Source of the DNA: Bidens hawaiensis
Taxonomy: Eukaryota > Streptophyta > Magnoliopsida > Asterales > Asteraceae
Direction: 5' to 3'
DNA length: 64,000 bases
NCBI GenBank assembly: GCA_021521415.1
Contig: JAIQDT010003854.1
Span: 185,001 to 249,000, forward strand
The notes below the pieces were generated by a model that ran no database searches, was not told the DNA's origin, and saw nothing but the letters and a program-made list of their open reading frames with translations. Shown here piece by piece: positions 22,851-32,754 of the stretch (the stretch's first letter is position 1; each line of letters opens with the position of its first letter). The position numbers were made by a program, and so were the translations under genes.

Positions 22851-25009
22851 TGTGACATCTGCCCCGATCCGACCCGACCCAGGTACCCGTTTCTCTGATC
22901 CGATCTCTTTCTTTTATGATTTAATATTTATTTATACTTATATTTTACTTTTAATAATAATAATATATTTTCCTTCCCGCCTCTTTCTCTCTCTTTCTTT
23001 CCGCCGTCCCGTCCCTCTTCTTCTCTCTTTCCGCCTTCTTTTCCCTCTTGTCGCCGTCCCGCCCTTAAGCCTTGAACCCCTAACTGTCCTTTGTTCCTTC
23101 CCGCCTAAGGTTGTCTGCGCAGCTCCACGCGCCAGACTCCTTACAAGGAAGCCTGCGTGAAGACCACCTGTTACTGCAATACGCGAGACGAACTGTCCCC
23201 GCAGCGCGCTAAGGATTTTAGTTCTTCCCGCGGCGCGCTATGGATACCGTTCTTCCCGCGACGCGCTAAGGAATATAGTTCTTTTCGCGACGCGCTTAGA
23301 ATTGAAGTTCTTCCCGCGGTGCGCTCAGAAATGTAGTTCTTCCCGCGACGCGTTAAGGTTGGTTCTGTCTGCCTTCGCGCTCGCGCATTCTTGACCTTCT
23401 GTGTCTGCCTTCGCGCTCAAGCTTTCTCGCGCTATGTCTTGAGTCTTTTCTTCTGTTTAATCCAGCCGTTTACTTTTGTGTTGTCTTATCTTCTGTGCTG
23501 TTGACCTGACATATCTTATGTCTGAAAAGCCACTTTTGGCGCAGCATGCGCACCAACCCCATTGGTTGACAGAAAAAGTGACTGACATTATCTTTTGAGA
23601 TCTGCTTTTCCATGCTTGACCAGTACCTTTATCTGACCCGCCCATGCCTGTTTACTGTTACCTGTCAGCTTTTCCTTTGTCCCCTGCAGCTGCCATATCT
23701 TTTGATATCTTTTGCTTTTGGAATCTTTTACTTTTTGAGATCTTTTCCTCTTTTCTAGGGATTGTGTTCCCTAGGGTTTTCCTATAAATAATAATGTTAA
23801 TTTCCTAACACTGCACACACAAAGCACTTAAACTCTCCTGTTCTCTCTTGCTCCTTGCCGTTGTTCTTCCTCTGCCGCCTCCTCTCTCTTTGCCTTCGTC
23901 TTCTATCCTGTTCTGCCCTGCTTTTCCGGTAATATATATTATATATAATAATTTACTTATTAATTATGCTAACTTATAATCAAGACTTAAAACAAATCAT
24001 TAAAACAATAATCTTATTTATAGGTTAACTTGTGCTTGTTTAAAGTTGGTTCTTGCTTTATCTTACACCGCATCGTTTATCAAGTGAGTAATCTCGTACC
24101 TAATCCCTTTTTGCTTTTAATGTTTTGGGATGTTCATGTGTTCATACAAACTTAGAGTCTTAAACTGTTTATGAACTTTAGTCGCACAGTATCCCATGTG
24201 TTGAGGACGTAGACTTGGCTGTTTATTTGTATGTGTGGATCATTAACCGTCTTGTCGGTCTATTCCGCAGTTCTCATGGTACCATTAGATGAACACGGGA
24301 GAACTATCGTTTATGATTTTCTCTTTTGTTTACACTTGCACAGTCTTTCTTGTTTGTGAGCTCAATTGTGAGCACTGGCAGTCTATGAATCTTAGAGTTG
24401 GTCCCGATCAGATTACACCCTTGTTGAAAACCAGACATACACATGTTGCGCGCAGATTTATTGTTATCTATGTATTGTATTAAACTTGATTTCTCACCAA
24501 CACGCAAGTGTTTGACGTTTATTTTAACACATGTTCAGGTTTGCAGTAGCTGTTTTGGAGCTTGTGGACACGTAGGAAGTTTTCTTTATTTTGGACCTAG
24601 ATTAAAATGTATCAAGACAAGTTTTTGCTGTTCGAATATTATGATTTATAATATATTGATTTATGATGATTTATGTTATCTTGTTTACTTTGCGCGTGCG
24701 CGAATGAATGTATTTATTAAATATTGACACCCAATAGTGTCACGAGTAATGAAACAATATGTGGCGCCCCGATGTATAATCCGCCTTTGGTCGGGGTGTT
24801 ACAGATTGGTATCAGAGCTCGTTGACTTTAGGATAGGTGGTTAGACGTAACGGCCTAGAATACCTAAGAGTCCCTTCTCGCGCATGAGAGAAATCTCATG
24901 TTTGCGCGCTTATTGTTAATTACTCGTTATTTATGAATATGCTCGCGCCTGTGCAGTATATGATTTTATGTTTTATTCCGCGATATTTCGATTTTTGTTG
25001 AATTTCGAC
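22851..25009 (+). mobile_element. Truncated Tekay-like element: LTR, PBS, leader
   Basis: A plus-strand LTR (22851-24803, starting TGTGACATC and ending TGTTACA) is the reverse complement counterpart of the LTRs at 45260 and 52580. It is followed by the Met-tRNA primer site (24807-24818) and ~190 bp of leader matching the complement of 52386-52564. Homology then stops abruptly near 25009. All coding sequence and the 3' LTR are missing. A TATA box (CTATAAATAA, 23782-23791) is kept. It is in inverted orientation relative to the intact copy 20 kb away. Confidence 0.88.
23199..23365. repeat. LTR minisatellite, ~6 copies of 29 bp
   Basis: Units of the form TTCTTCCCGCG-ACGCGCTAAG with AT-rich spacers. 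It is the complement of the ten-copy array in the LTRs at 46.65 and 53.97 kb, so copy number has changed between family members. Confidence 0.8.
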
Positions 25010-25994
25010 GTGTTAACTGATCTATTTTGGATTTGTTTCTTGCTTCACTATGTAATATGTGGCTTGTTAATGGGTTGCATGTTTTTGCCTTACCTAACAT
25101 TAGACATAAAATATGTATGACATGTCAATGTATTGATTAAAATCATTATAAATTTGTGTTTAAAAGCAACAACAAACATCAAGTTTCATTGTTATGTCAC
25201 TAAATATATGCGGTAACACTAACATCATTATGCTATGAAAAAAATCATTTTTTTACGTGTCATGTGCACTCAAGGTGTCGGAATGTTATCATAAATATTA
25301 AAATATACATCTAGTTTTATACTTAGTCCTGTGGACACGTATTTAATGTCATAGTGACATAATTTATTTTCTTTCTATTTTAGACAAAAATATTTTATTT
25401 GAAAAAAAGTCAAAATGTGTGAATTGTTTCATCAAGTAACTATAGTTACCTTGATATGGCTAATAAAAATTGAAGGAAATTATAACTTAGTTTACACTTA
25501 TATGATCATTTAATATATAATTATTTAATTTATATTATCTCTTTGTTAACATATTACTTGCTTACTTAAAATCTGGCGTTCGAGGCTTTGAGCCAAATCC
25601 ACGGCATAGTCCACTCGAGTGTATAGAACTTATTTTAAATTTTTAATCTCTTTAGTTGAAATGAGAATTTTTTTTTGTCGTCATAGGTGTCATAGACAAT
25701 AAACTCTGTTTGGAGTCTTGTATTGAGAAGTGACCAAATCAATATGCGCACTTGACTTGATATGTCAATACATATCCGAGTACGCGCAAAACACAATGAA
25801 TAAGAAAATCGTTGCACACAAGTTTACGATTTTATTAAATAAAAAGTTTATGATTTTTTTATAAATAAAAAAACAAAATCAACGGTATACATGTTGAGGA
25901 ACGCAAATTGAAGCAACAAAAAACTTCTGAATAAGACATGTGTAGTAATATACATCTTTTGTGATAGAACTGAGACTTTTTAACTCGAGGATCA
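25010..25994. other. Non-coding AT-rich DNA
   Basis: No gene, repeat or terminus recognised between the broken leader and the GATCA target site of the Tat-type element. Confidence 0.4.
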
Positions 25995-26931
25995 TGAAGA
26001 AACGTGGATCGATTCACTGGTAGACGATCAACTTTCCTCGGGTGTGATTATGCTATTTCACCGATGGTTCTCTGGAATCTGGATTCTTCCACCTACAAAA
26101 TGAACAGCACCGTAAACTTACCCCTCAGAAAGGGACAGAGGGGTCCTCTTTGGGGTAACCCTCCGGTGTGAGAATAAGAGTTTGTAGGAGAAGATAATAA
26201 TCTGAGAGTAAGGAAATTGGAGTGTATTGCTTAATATAGCTGAATACTGTGTAATAGGGCATACCTCTCCTTGTGGAGTTGATGTGGTATTTATAGTGCT
26301 AGGGTTTCCAATGATTGGGCTCAGACCCAATTAGGGCCTTGTTGGCCTCCTCCTATTGCTTCGCGCCACGTGTCCTTGGGACACCTGGTGCTTTTTCATT
26401 GATTAATTGCACATGGGTTTTGCGGAGTTGTCCACCTTTCATTGGCAGCTGTCAACATCAGCATATTCTTATTCCTTAAAAAGATACCTTCTGGAAGGTT
26501 ATCTGACGTGCACAATCAAGGTTGCCCTAATCCTGATTTGGATAAGGACGAGGTTGATTATGTGCATGTGTGATATGCGCCTATCCTGAGGATGCGCGAG
26601 GTCTTCTCTTTATTCTCACGCGCAGATGTTTCATGCGCAGATGTGATATGCACAAGCATGTGATATGCGCCACGCGCGGATGCGCCACGCGCAGATGTGA
26701 TATGCGTCACGCGCAGATGTGATATGCGTGAGCATATATGGTGCGTGAGCATGTGATACGCGTGAGCATGTGATGCATGAGCATATGTGATATGCGTGAG
26801 CATATGTGATATGCGCCATGCGCATAGGTTTTGGCTTTGTGCCTTCATAATGTCTTGATTTCAAGCCTCTTGTCTATATCTTGTGGGTTGACTCGCCTCG
26901 CTCGGTGTTGAGGCGGGTACATACCTCTTCA
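25995..26931 (-). mobile_element. 3' LTR of Tat-type element (937 bp)
   Basis: Starts TGAAGAAACG and ends ACCTCTTCA in plus orientation. It is longer than its partner because of one extra 15-bp unit in the internal ATGCGC/CATATG repeat zone. Confidence 0.9.
26620..26826. repeat. Palindrome-rich GCATATG/ATGCGC repeat zone
   Basis: Tandem variants of TGATATGCGTGAGCATA and TGATATGCGCCACGCGCAGA. Many words are self-complementary (GCATATGC, GCGC), so the transcript could fold heavily. It is shared by both LTRs with different unit number. Confidence 0.75.
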
Positions 26932-26944
26932 AGCCCCCCCAGTG
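26932..26944 (-). promoter_or_regulatory. Polypurine tract
   Basis: On the minus strand CACTGGGGGGGCT abuts the 3' LTR, the expected place for the plus-strand cDNA primer. Confidence 0.75.
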
Positions 26945-27170
26945 TAATGTGTGTCTTGTCTCGCGCGAGCGAGGTAAGATAGATATTAGACTTAATAGTT
27001 TGCTCTTTTAATAGGGTTTGTCTTTTCTTCTTATTACTCATCGGTGCGCGAAATTCTATCCTTTTGGTTGAAAACGAATCGTCCCTGTACGTGGTTGGTT
27101 GTTGCTGACATGCGTCAGTGATGGAGACGTGTCAGACTTTTCGTGTGCTCGAGGTGCTACAGTTGCCTTT

Positions 27171-27350
27171 CATGTCTCCTCACATAGTGTCAGGAACACG
27201 TGTCGCGCTCGCGTTGGTCCGTACCTGCGAGTGGTGGCGCGTGAACTCTGGCAGCACCTGTATCGTTTCTTTTCGTGTCCCCTCACACAGTGTCAGGGAC
27301 ACGTGTCGCGCTCGCGTTGGCTTACACCTGCGAGTGGGGGCGCGTGAAGT
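27171..27350 (+). repeat. 103-bp direct repeat with G-boxes, upstream of TATA
   Basis: Two adjacent units (period 103 bp) share CTCACA-AGTGTCAGG-ACACGTG then CGCGCTCGCGTTGG. Each contains a perfect G-box CACGTG (27197-27202 and 27300-27305), the palindrome bound by plant bZIP/bHLH factors. A partial third ACGTGTCAG lies at about 27127. The position just before a TATA box suggests an enhancer duplication for the plus-strand gene. Confidence 0.75.
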
Positions 27351-27383
27351 CCGATCAGTACCAAATTTTCTCTCTCCTGGGCC

Positions 27384-27390
27384 TATAAAA
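27384..27390 (+). promoter_or_regulatory. TATA box of the antisense gene
   Basis: TATAAAA lies 108 bp before the ATG, after the duplicated G-box units, with a C/T-rich transcribed leader following. Spacing and context are those of a plant core promoter, independent of the LTR promoters. Confidence 0.7.
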
Positions 27391-27497
27391 GCAAGCCCTT
27401 AGAGTTTTTATTCTTCATCTTCTTTGTTGTTTATTCAGAGCTTTCTATTCCGATAGATTTCCGTTCTTCAGAAGCAACTTGTGCCTGACTCTGTTGT

Positions 27498-30400
27498 ATG
27501 TCTGATAGCCCAGACAATACAATCTCCCCCAGCAATCGCCGTGTGAAATCGCTAGTAATGTCTACGTTGAAGAAGACCGGCAAGGGGAAGAGGGCTGCTG
27601 AGGCCTCATCGGAGGAGGTAGGGAAGACCAAGGCAGTGAAGAAGTGGGATGAGATCCCCTGTAAACTGAGGCAGTCCGATTTTGACAGCCTTATCGCCTC
27701 TCAGGGTTTTCTCCCTGAGTATGGCTGCATGTTGCCGGCGGCCGGGCAAACGGCGGCGGACCCGCCCACCGGCTTTATATCCCTGTATTGCCATTTTTTC
27801 ACCCACTGCAACCTTCGTCTCCCGATGACAAGGTTTGTGGGTGCGCTGCTTAGGTTTTATGGGATTCATATTTCCCAAGTCCATCCGTTTGGACTCGTGC
27901 GCATGACTCACTTTGAGTTCATGTGCAAATCTCAGCGCGAGGAGCCCACCCCTCGGCGCTTTCAGTTTTTTTATAAGCCCAAGATCCAAGATTCTTGGTT
28001 CTCATTTATTCCTCGCAGTCAGAAGGTCAAGTGCTGCACTGTTTCATTCAAGAGCCTTCATGACTGGTCTGAGAGATTTTTCTATATCAGGGCTGGTGTG
28101 ATCCCCATCCGCATGACCATGCGCGCGATCTCTTCTGCGCCTGCGGATGTGGGTGTCTTCAAGAACCCAACTGGCGCCTGGGTAAAAAAGTTGACTGCCG
28201 AACCATCCCCCGCCAAGAACATTTGCGAGGAGGCGCTGGTGGGGGTTGGTATGAGCAGGAGGTGGGCCGACAGCGCGACTGAGCCCGTTATCCAAGTTGA
28301 CGGCTTGTGTAAGTTAATCTCATTGCATTACTTCTGCGCGAATATAATTCGTTTTGCTGATATCATTTGACTTGTTTTGTGCAGTCAGCAAGGAGTATGT
28401 CCACGCCGCCTATGATGAGCATATAGAGGGTGGCTCCGTCGCGCTGGGCGCTGGGGAGGTTGGCTTCCCCGATCGCTTCGATGACATGTTCATCCCTGTT
28501 GATCTGGGATTTCGCTTTGACAGCGACGCGCCTGGTAAGCCTTTGTACTTATGCTTATGCCTTTATAATACCAGATTTGGCTAACCTTTCTGTTGCGTGT
28601 ATTGTAGACGCGCTTGAGAACTACGAGTTGGAGCTCGCGGAAGAGGAGGAGGAGGAGGAGGCTGAGGTGCCCCAACTAAAGCGTAAAGCTAAAGGGAAAA
28701 CTGGCGCAGGGGCCAGTAAGAAACAGAAGAAAGATGTTGCCCCTGTTGCTCAGGATCCTCCTACTCAGGCGAGGGGACCTGAGAAAACCCAGGAGTTTAC
28801 CTCCAAGTTTTCCTTGTCTTCCCTGCCTCAAAATGTGGGCAGACCTCCTGTCCACATGAGGTATGGTGCCGCCACCTCCTCCCTTCGCGCTGCGGAAAAG
28901 GGAAGCGGCGCTGCGCCTGTCGTTTCCTCATCGACAGGTATACTTTATACTTTATGGTTTTATGAGCGCGATTCTGATAGAATTACTAATGAATCTTTGC
29001 TCACTCAAATGTTTGTAGAGCCGGCGACCTTGGTGGATCAACCTCAGGCGCAACAAGGTGCCGAGGCTGCGCCGGATGTCGCTTCGAAGTCCCCTGTTTT
29101 ACCCCCAAAAAGGGGAAGAATGGACTTCATGGCGATGTTTAACTCGCGAACGGCGGTGTGCCAAGGTATGTAATGCACTTTTATTTTCTGACTTCTCTTT
29201 TTTGATCAAGTCATGAACCATTTCTCTTTGTTGATTTTTTATAGGAGTCATAGCTGGCATACAAGCTGCTGGCGGCACTGCAGGCGCCGGTGCCAGCGCC
29301 GTTGGTTCTGCTCCTGCTCCTGCAAGCGCTGAATCTCCCCTCATCGGGATTACTAAGGAGCAGGAGGCCGTTTTACGCGCCGACCTGGCGGCGTCGAGAC
29401 CTCCCTCACCTCCTCCTGCGCGCAGCCCCCCTCGCGAGACTGATTTTGGTTCTTCTAGGTCGCAGGAGAAAAGGCCTGTTTCAGAGGAGGATGAGGAGGT
29501 TCAAGTTGAAGGCTCCGACAGTGGCCGCGCCAGCCCTGCAGCGCCACGAGATTTCGCGGCGCAGTCTTTTCGTGGGGCTGGCGCTGACTTTTCTGCTTCA
29601 TCCCCGCAGGTATAGGTTCATTTTTGCTCCGCTGCGCGGACTTCCATATTAGTGTTTTGACGACTTAGATCATTACTTTGTGTTTGCAGGAAGCCGATCA
29701 CATTTGCCGCCCGAGATGGAATATTACTGAGGACAGCTCATTTCAGTCCATGGATGTGTGTGAGGACTTCTGGGCTCATTCTGTGCCTCCAGGTGAAAGG
29801 AGGTTTCAGGAGGACCGCGCTCGCGAGGACTTGCTCAACGATCATCTGTTTTCTGGGTCGGCTTTCTTTGCTGCCTCCCAAGAGCTTCGCTATGATTACA
29901 TAAAGGTACGTGATGCTCTTGCGGAAGCCAAGCAAGAGGCTAAAGTGTCTGCTTGGAATCTTTCTGATGCTCGAGAGAAGGCTGAGAAACTCCAAGCAGA
30001 GCTCAGCGAGAACAGAGCAAGTGCCAACACCGCCTTCGTGAAGCGCGGGCATGAGCTACAGGCTGCGCGGGAGAAGCTACAGGCGGCCGAGGCGGACGCG
30101 GCCAAGCACGCGCGTAGAGTGCGCGACTTGGAGCTGGACGCGGAGGCGCGTGACCAAGCTCTTGTCCAGTCTATAATTGACAAATCATCATTGGAGAGTG
30201 AGGTTGCGCGCCTGAAGAAGGAGCTGGCGGCCGCGCGGGCCGAGAAAGATGAAGCCTTGGCGACGGCAGCGTCTAGCCAGGAAGCACTCGATGTTGCGCG
30301 TGCGGAAAAGGAAGAAGCCTTGGCGGCAGCAGCGTCCGACAAAGAGGAGCTGAAACAGACTAAGGAAACTGTTGAGTTGTTAAACTCTCAGATTCCTGCT

Positions 30401-31051
30401 CTTGAGACGTCTGTTTCTTCCCTCGCGCAGGATCGCCAATGGCTAATCTCACAGGGTATGACTCGTTGCGCTTACGCGATGAAATACTCAGACGAGTTTC
30501 AGGCCCTTGTGATGGATTGCAACGCTGCCGCGCGCTTGGTGGGTCGAGCTGAAGGGTTTAAGGATGGCTGTGAATATAGCATGCTGAAGAAGAACCCATC
30601 CGACTACCCTTATCAGCTCGACGTTGCCTGCGCGGACATGGCCGAGATGGGGGAGAAGTATTTGAATACTCCCATTCCTATCCTTGCGCAGGTATTTTAA
30701 CTTTAATGAGATTACCTTGACTTATTTTCCAAGTCTTTTTGTACTCATATTTTTCCTTATGATTTGCAGATATCTGCGCTTGCTGACCAGCCCGATCTCG
30801 GCGCGCTAAAGAAATTACTTGACGAGTGCGAAGGGGCTGGTGGCGGCGATGATTGCGCGGGGAACGCTGCCCCCGCTAGCGGCTCTGGCGTGGCCAAAGG
30901 ACCCGCTCCTGACACTATTGTGATAGAAGACTCCATTCAGGATGAACAACTTGACTATGGTCAGTTTGGAGATGACGAGGAGCGGGCTGCGCCAGATGCT
31001 GAGGGCGGTGATGAGGACGATGAAGAGGCTGACGTCGACGTGGAGAATTGA
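27498..31051 (+). CDS. Intact seven-exon gene antisense to the host element, PF04195-like
   Basis: Exons 27498-28308, 28385-28534, 28608-28937, 29019-29165, 29245-29609, 29690-30691 and 30770-31051 all have GT-AG borders. Together they give an uninterrupted 1,029-codon frame (1,028 residues plus stop). Residues about 50-250 resemble the 'transposase (putative), gypsy type' domain (RLPMTRFVGALLRFYGIHIS, then FGLVRMTHFEFMCK). An acidic run and a Lys/Arg cluster (KRKAKGKTGAGASKKQKK, about 345-362) could be a nuclear signal. Residues about 660-850 are a long Ala/Glu/Lys heptad-rich coiled coil, and the last 60 residues are very acidic. No transposase catalytic triad is visible. It converges tail to tail with the element's pol. 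Genes of this kind inside Tat-lineage elements are known as extra or antisense ORFs, and their role is unknown. Confidence 0.85.
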
Positions 31052-31839
31052 GAAGCCCTTCATGTTTTTTTTTTTTATTTGTAGTTTGTATCTCATCATC
31101 TTGTAAACTTGTAAATTTCAATGCTTTGGAATGAAATTTTGTTTTTCCCTTATTCGCATCTTGCGCATTCCCCATTCATCTCTTTATGTTGCATGTTTGC
31201 TTGTTGAATATAAGATATGCTTGCACGTTGAAATAAGAACAAGGTTGTAAGGAAATTATTATACTTAATCCTTGCCATATTGTAAGTGATTTTGCCATAT
31301 CTTGATTATGTTGACACGTGCCTTGGCGTTTAATTATTCCTCTTTTGCGCGACGTTATCGCGCATTTATTATAGGGAATTATGAGTTTTTTAGCCTTTAC
31401 GTGTCAGTATGTGTTACTCAGATATCCATTACAATTTCATGCGCGACCTCGACCTGAGACCTTAACAACTATGTTTTGGCATTTGCTTTGCCTTAGTTGT
31501 GCTTAGGTATTTTTATGGTCGGGCTGCGCAGCATGTAGGATGGATGTTGTGAGTGATTTGAGCTAAGGCTCACATTATTGGGCTTAGGCCCTGAGCTAAG
31601 GCTCATATTATTGGGCTAAGGCCCTGACGTTTTAGAGTTAAGACTCGTTAACGCGTTTGCGCATGTATGTTTTACTTCGTTTTATTTTGTTTTGATGTCA
31701 ATACAATGTTGTCATATTGCTCAAAATTAATAAAGGGAAGTGTGAAACATGTATGCAAAAGGTAATAGAATCCACATTAAGAGAAGATAGCGCGTATCAT
31801 TATTCATAATGGCTTCCTTGATTACAAATTTGACAATTT
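31052..31839. other. Intergenic spacer between convergent genes
   Basis: Holds the likely 3' end of the plus-strand gene (poly-T tract, T/A-rich DNA, GGAATGAAAT near 31127). It also holds a perfect-spacing 33-bp tandem duplication (31560-31592 and 31593-31625) containing GAGCTAAGGCTCA. No open frame of note. Confidence 0.6.
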
Positions 31840-32736
31840 TTACATGAAACATTTTCTAAGCTGTGCTGCGTTCCATGCGCGCGGGATCTTCTTTCCATTC
31901 AAATCTTTTAAAGCGTATGCGCCTTTTCCCAATTCTTCCGAGACTTGATAAGGTCCCTCCCAATTGGGGGACATCTTTCCCGGGGGTATCGCACGGCTAG
32001 CTTCATTGTTTCGAAGGACAAAATCATTCTTCTTGAAGTGGCATTCTTTCACGCGCTGATTGTAATATTTTTCCAGTTTTTTCTTGTATTTGGCTTCACT
32101 GATGATAGCCGCCTCTCTGCGCCCTTCAAGTAAGTTGAGATCCAACCTCCTTTCGCGCTCGTTATCAATCTTGCTCATCATGAGCACTCTATGGGATGGG
32201 CATCCAATTTCGGCTGGAATCATAGCCTCCGTTCCATAGGTTAGGCTGAACGGGGATTCGCCATTGCTGGTTTTGCTTAATGTCCTGTGCGCCCACAGGA
32301 CATTAGGTAGCTCGTCAACCCAAGAATGGGATTCTCCCTCCAACCTTTTCTTCAGCCCATTCAGCAAGCTTTGGTTCGCGCGCTCCACTTGGCCATTCCC
32401 CTGAGGGTGGTATACTGAAGTGAAAATTTGGTTGATGCGCAATTCCTTGAGCCAGCTGGATATCTTCTTGTCAGTGAATTGTTTGCCATTGTCGCTCACA
32501 ATTTCCATGGGAAGGCCAAAACGGCATATGATGTGGCTCCAAATAAACTGCTTCATCGCCTCGGCTGTGATTTTTGCTAGTGGCTTGGCTTCGACCCATT
32601 TTGTGAAATAGTCTACTGCCACTACCAAAAATTTTACTCGCCCTTGCGCTTGCTGTAGGGGACCCACAATATCGATTGCCCATTTGTGGAAAGGCCATGC
32701 GGAGGTCACCGGAATAAAGTTGTTTGTTGGCAGCAT
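31840..32736 (-). CDS. Integrase core and C-terminus of Tat-type element
   Basis: 298 codons of integrase after the zinc finger: WAIDIVGPL, then VSDNGKQF and GQVERANQSLLNGLK give the D, D and E catalytic residues. A GPY-type C-terminus follows (MSPNWEGPYQV, KGAYALKDL). It is in the same frame as the upstream 1,511-codon frame and separated only by a TAG plus five codons, so the listed start is just the first Met after the stop. The protein would not be made alone in a useful form unless the stop is suppressed. No chromodomain, as expected for Tat. Confidence 0.88.
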   Translation of the reverse strand: MLPTNNFIPVTSAWPFHKWAIDIVGPLQQAQGRVKFLVVAVDYFTKWVEAKPLAKITAEAMKQFIWSHIICRFGLPMEIVSDNGKQFTDKKISSWLKELRINQIFTSVYHPQGNGQVERANQSLLNGLKKRLEGESHSWVDELPNVLWAHRTLSKTSNGESPFSLTYGTEAMIPAEIGCPSHRVLMMSKIDNERERRLDLNLLEGRREAAIISEAKYKKKLEKYYNQRVKECHFKKNDFVLRNNEASRAIPPGKMSPNWEGPYQVSEELGKGAYALKDLNGKKIPRAWNAAQLRKCFM

Positions 32737-32754
32737 GGTGTTTGGAGAATAGCA

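Noticed and set aside
24289..24483. A 64-codon frame repeated in three LTR copies (also near 45580 and 52900, minus strand)
   Set aside because: It is present only because the LTR itself is repeated. It overlaps a 67-codon antisense frame and shows no domain or start context.
26558..26864. His/Ala/Tyr-rich frames in the Tat-type LTR (and at 37921-38212)
   Set aside because: They are translations of the ATGCGC/GCATATG tandem repeat, changing with unit number.
29738..30342. Ser/Ala-rich minus-strand frames over the coiled-coil exon
   Set aside because: They are shadows of the Ala/Glu/Lys-rich coiled coil on the plus strand.
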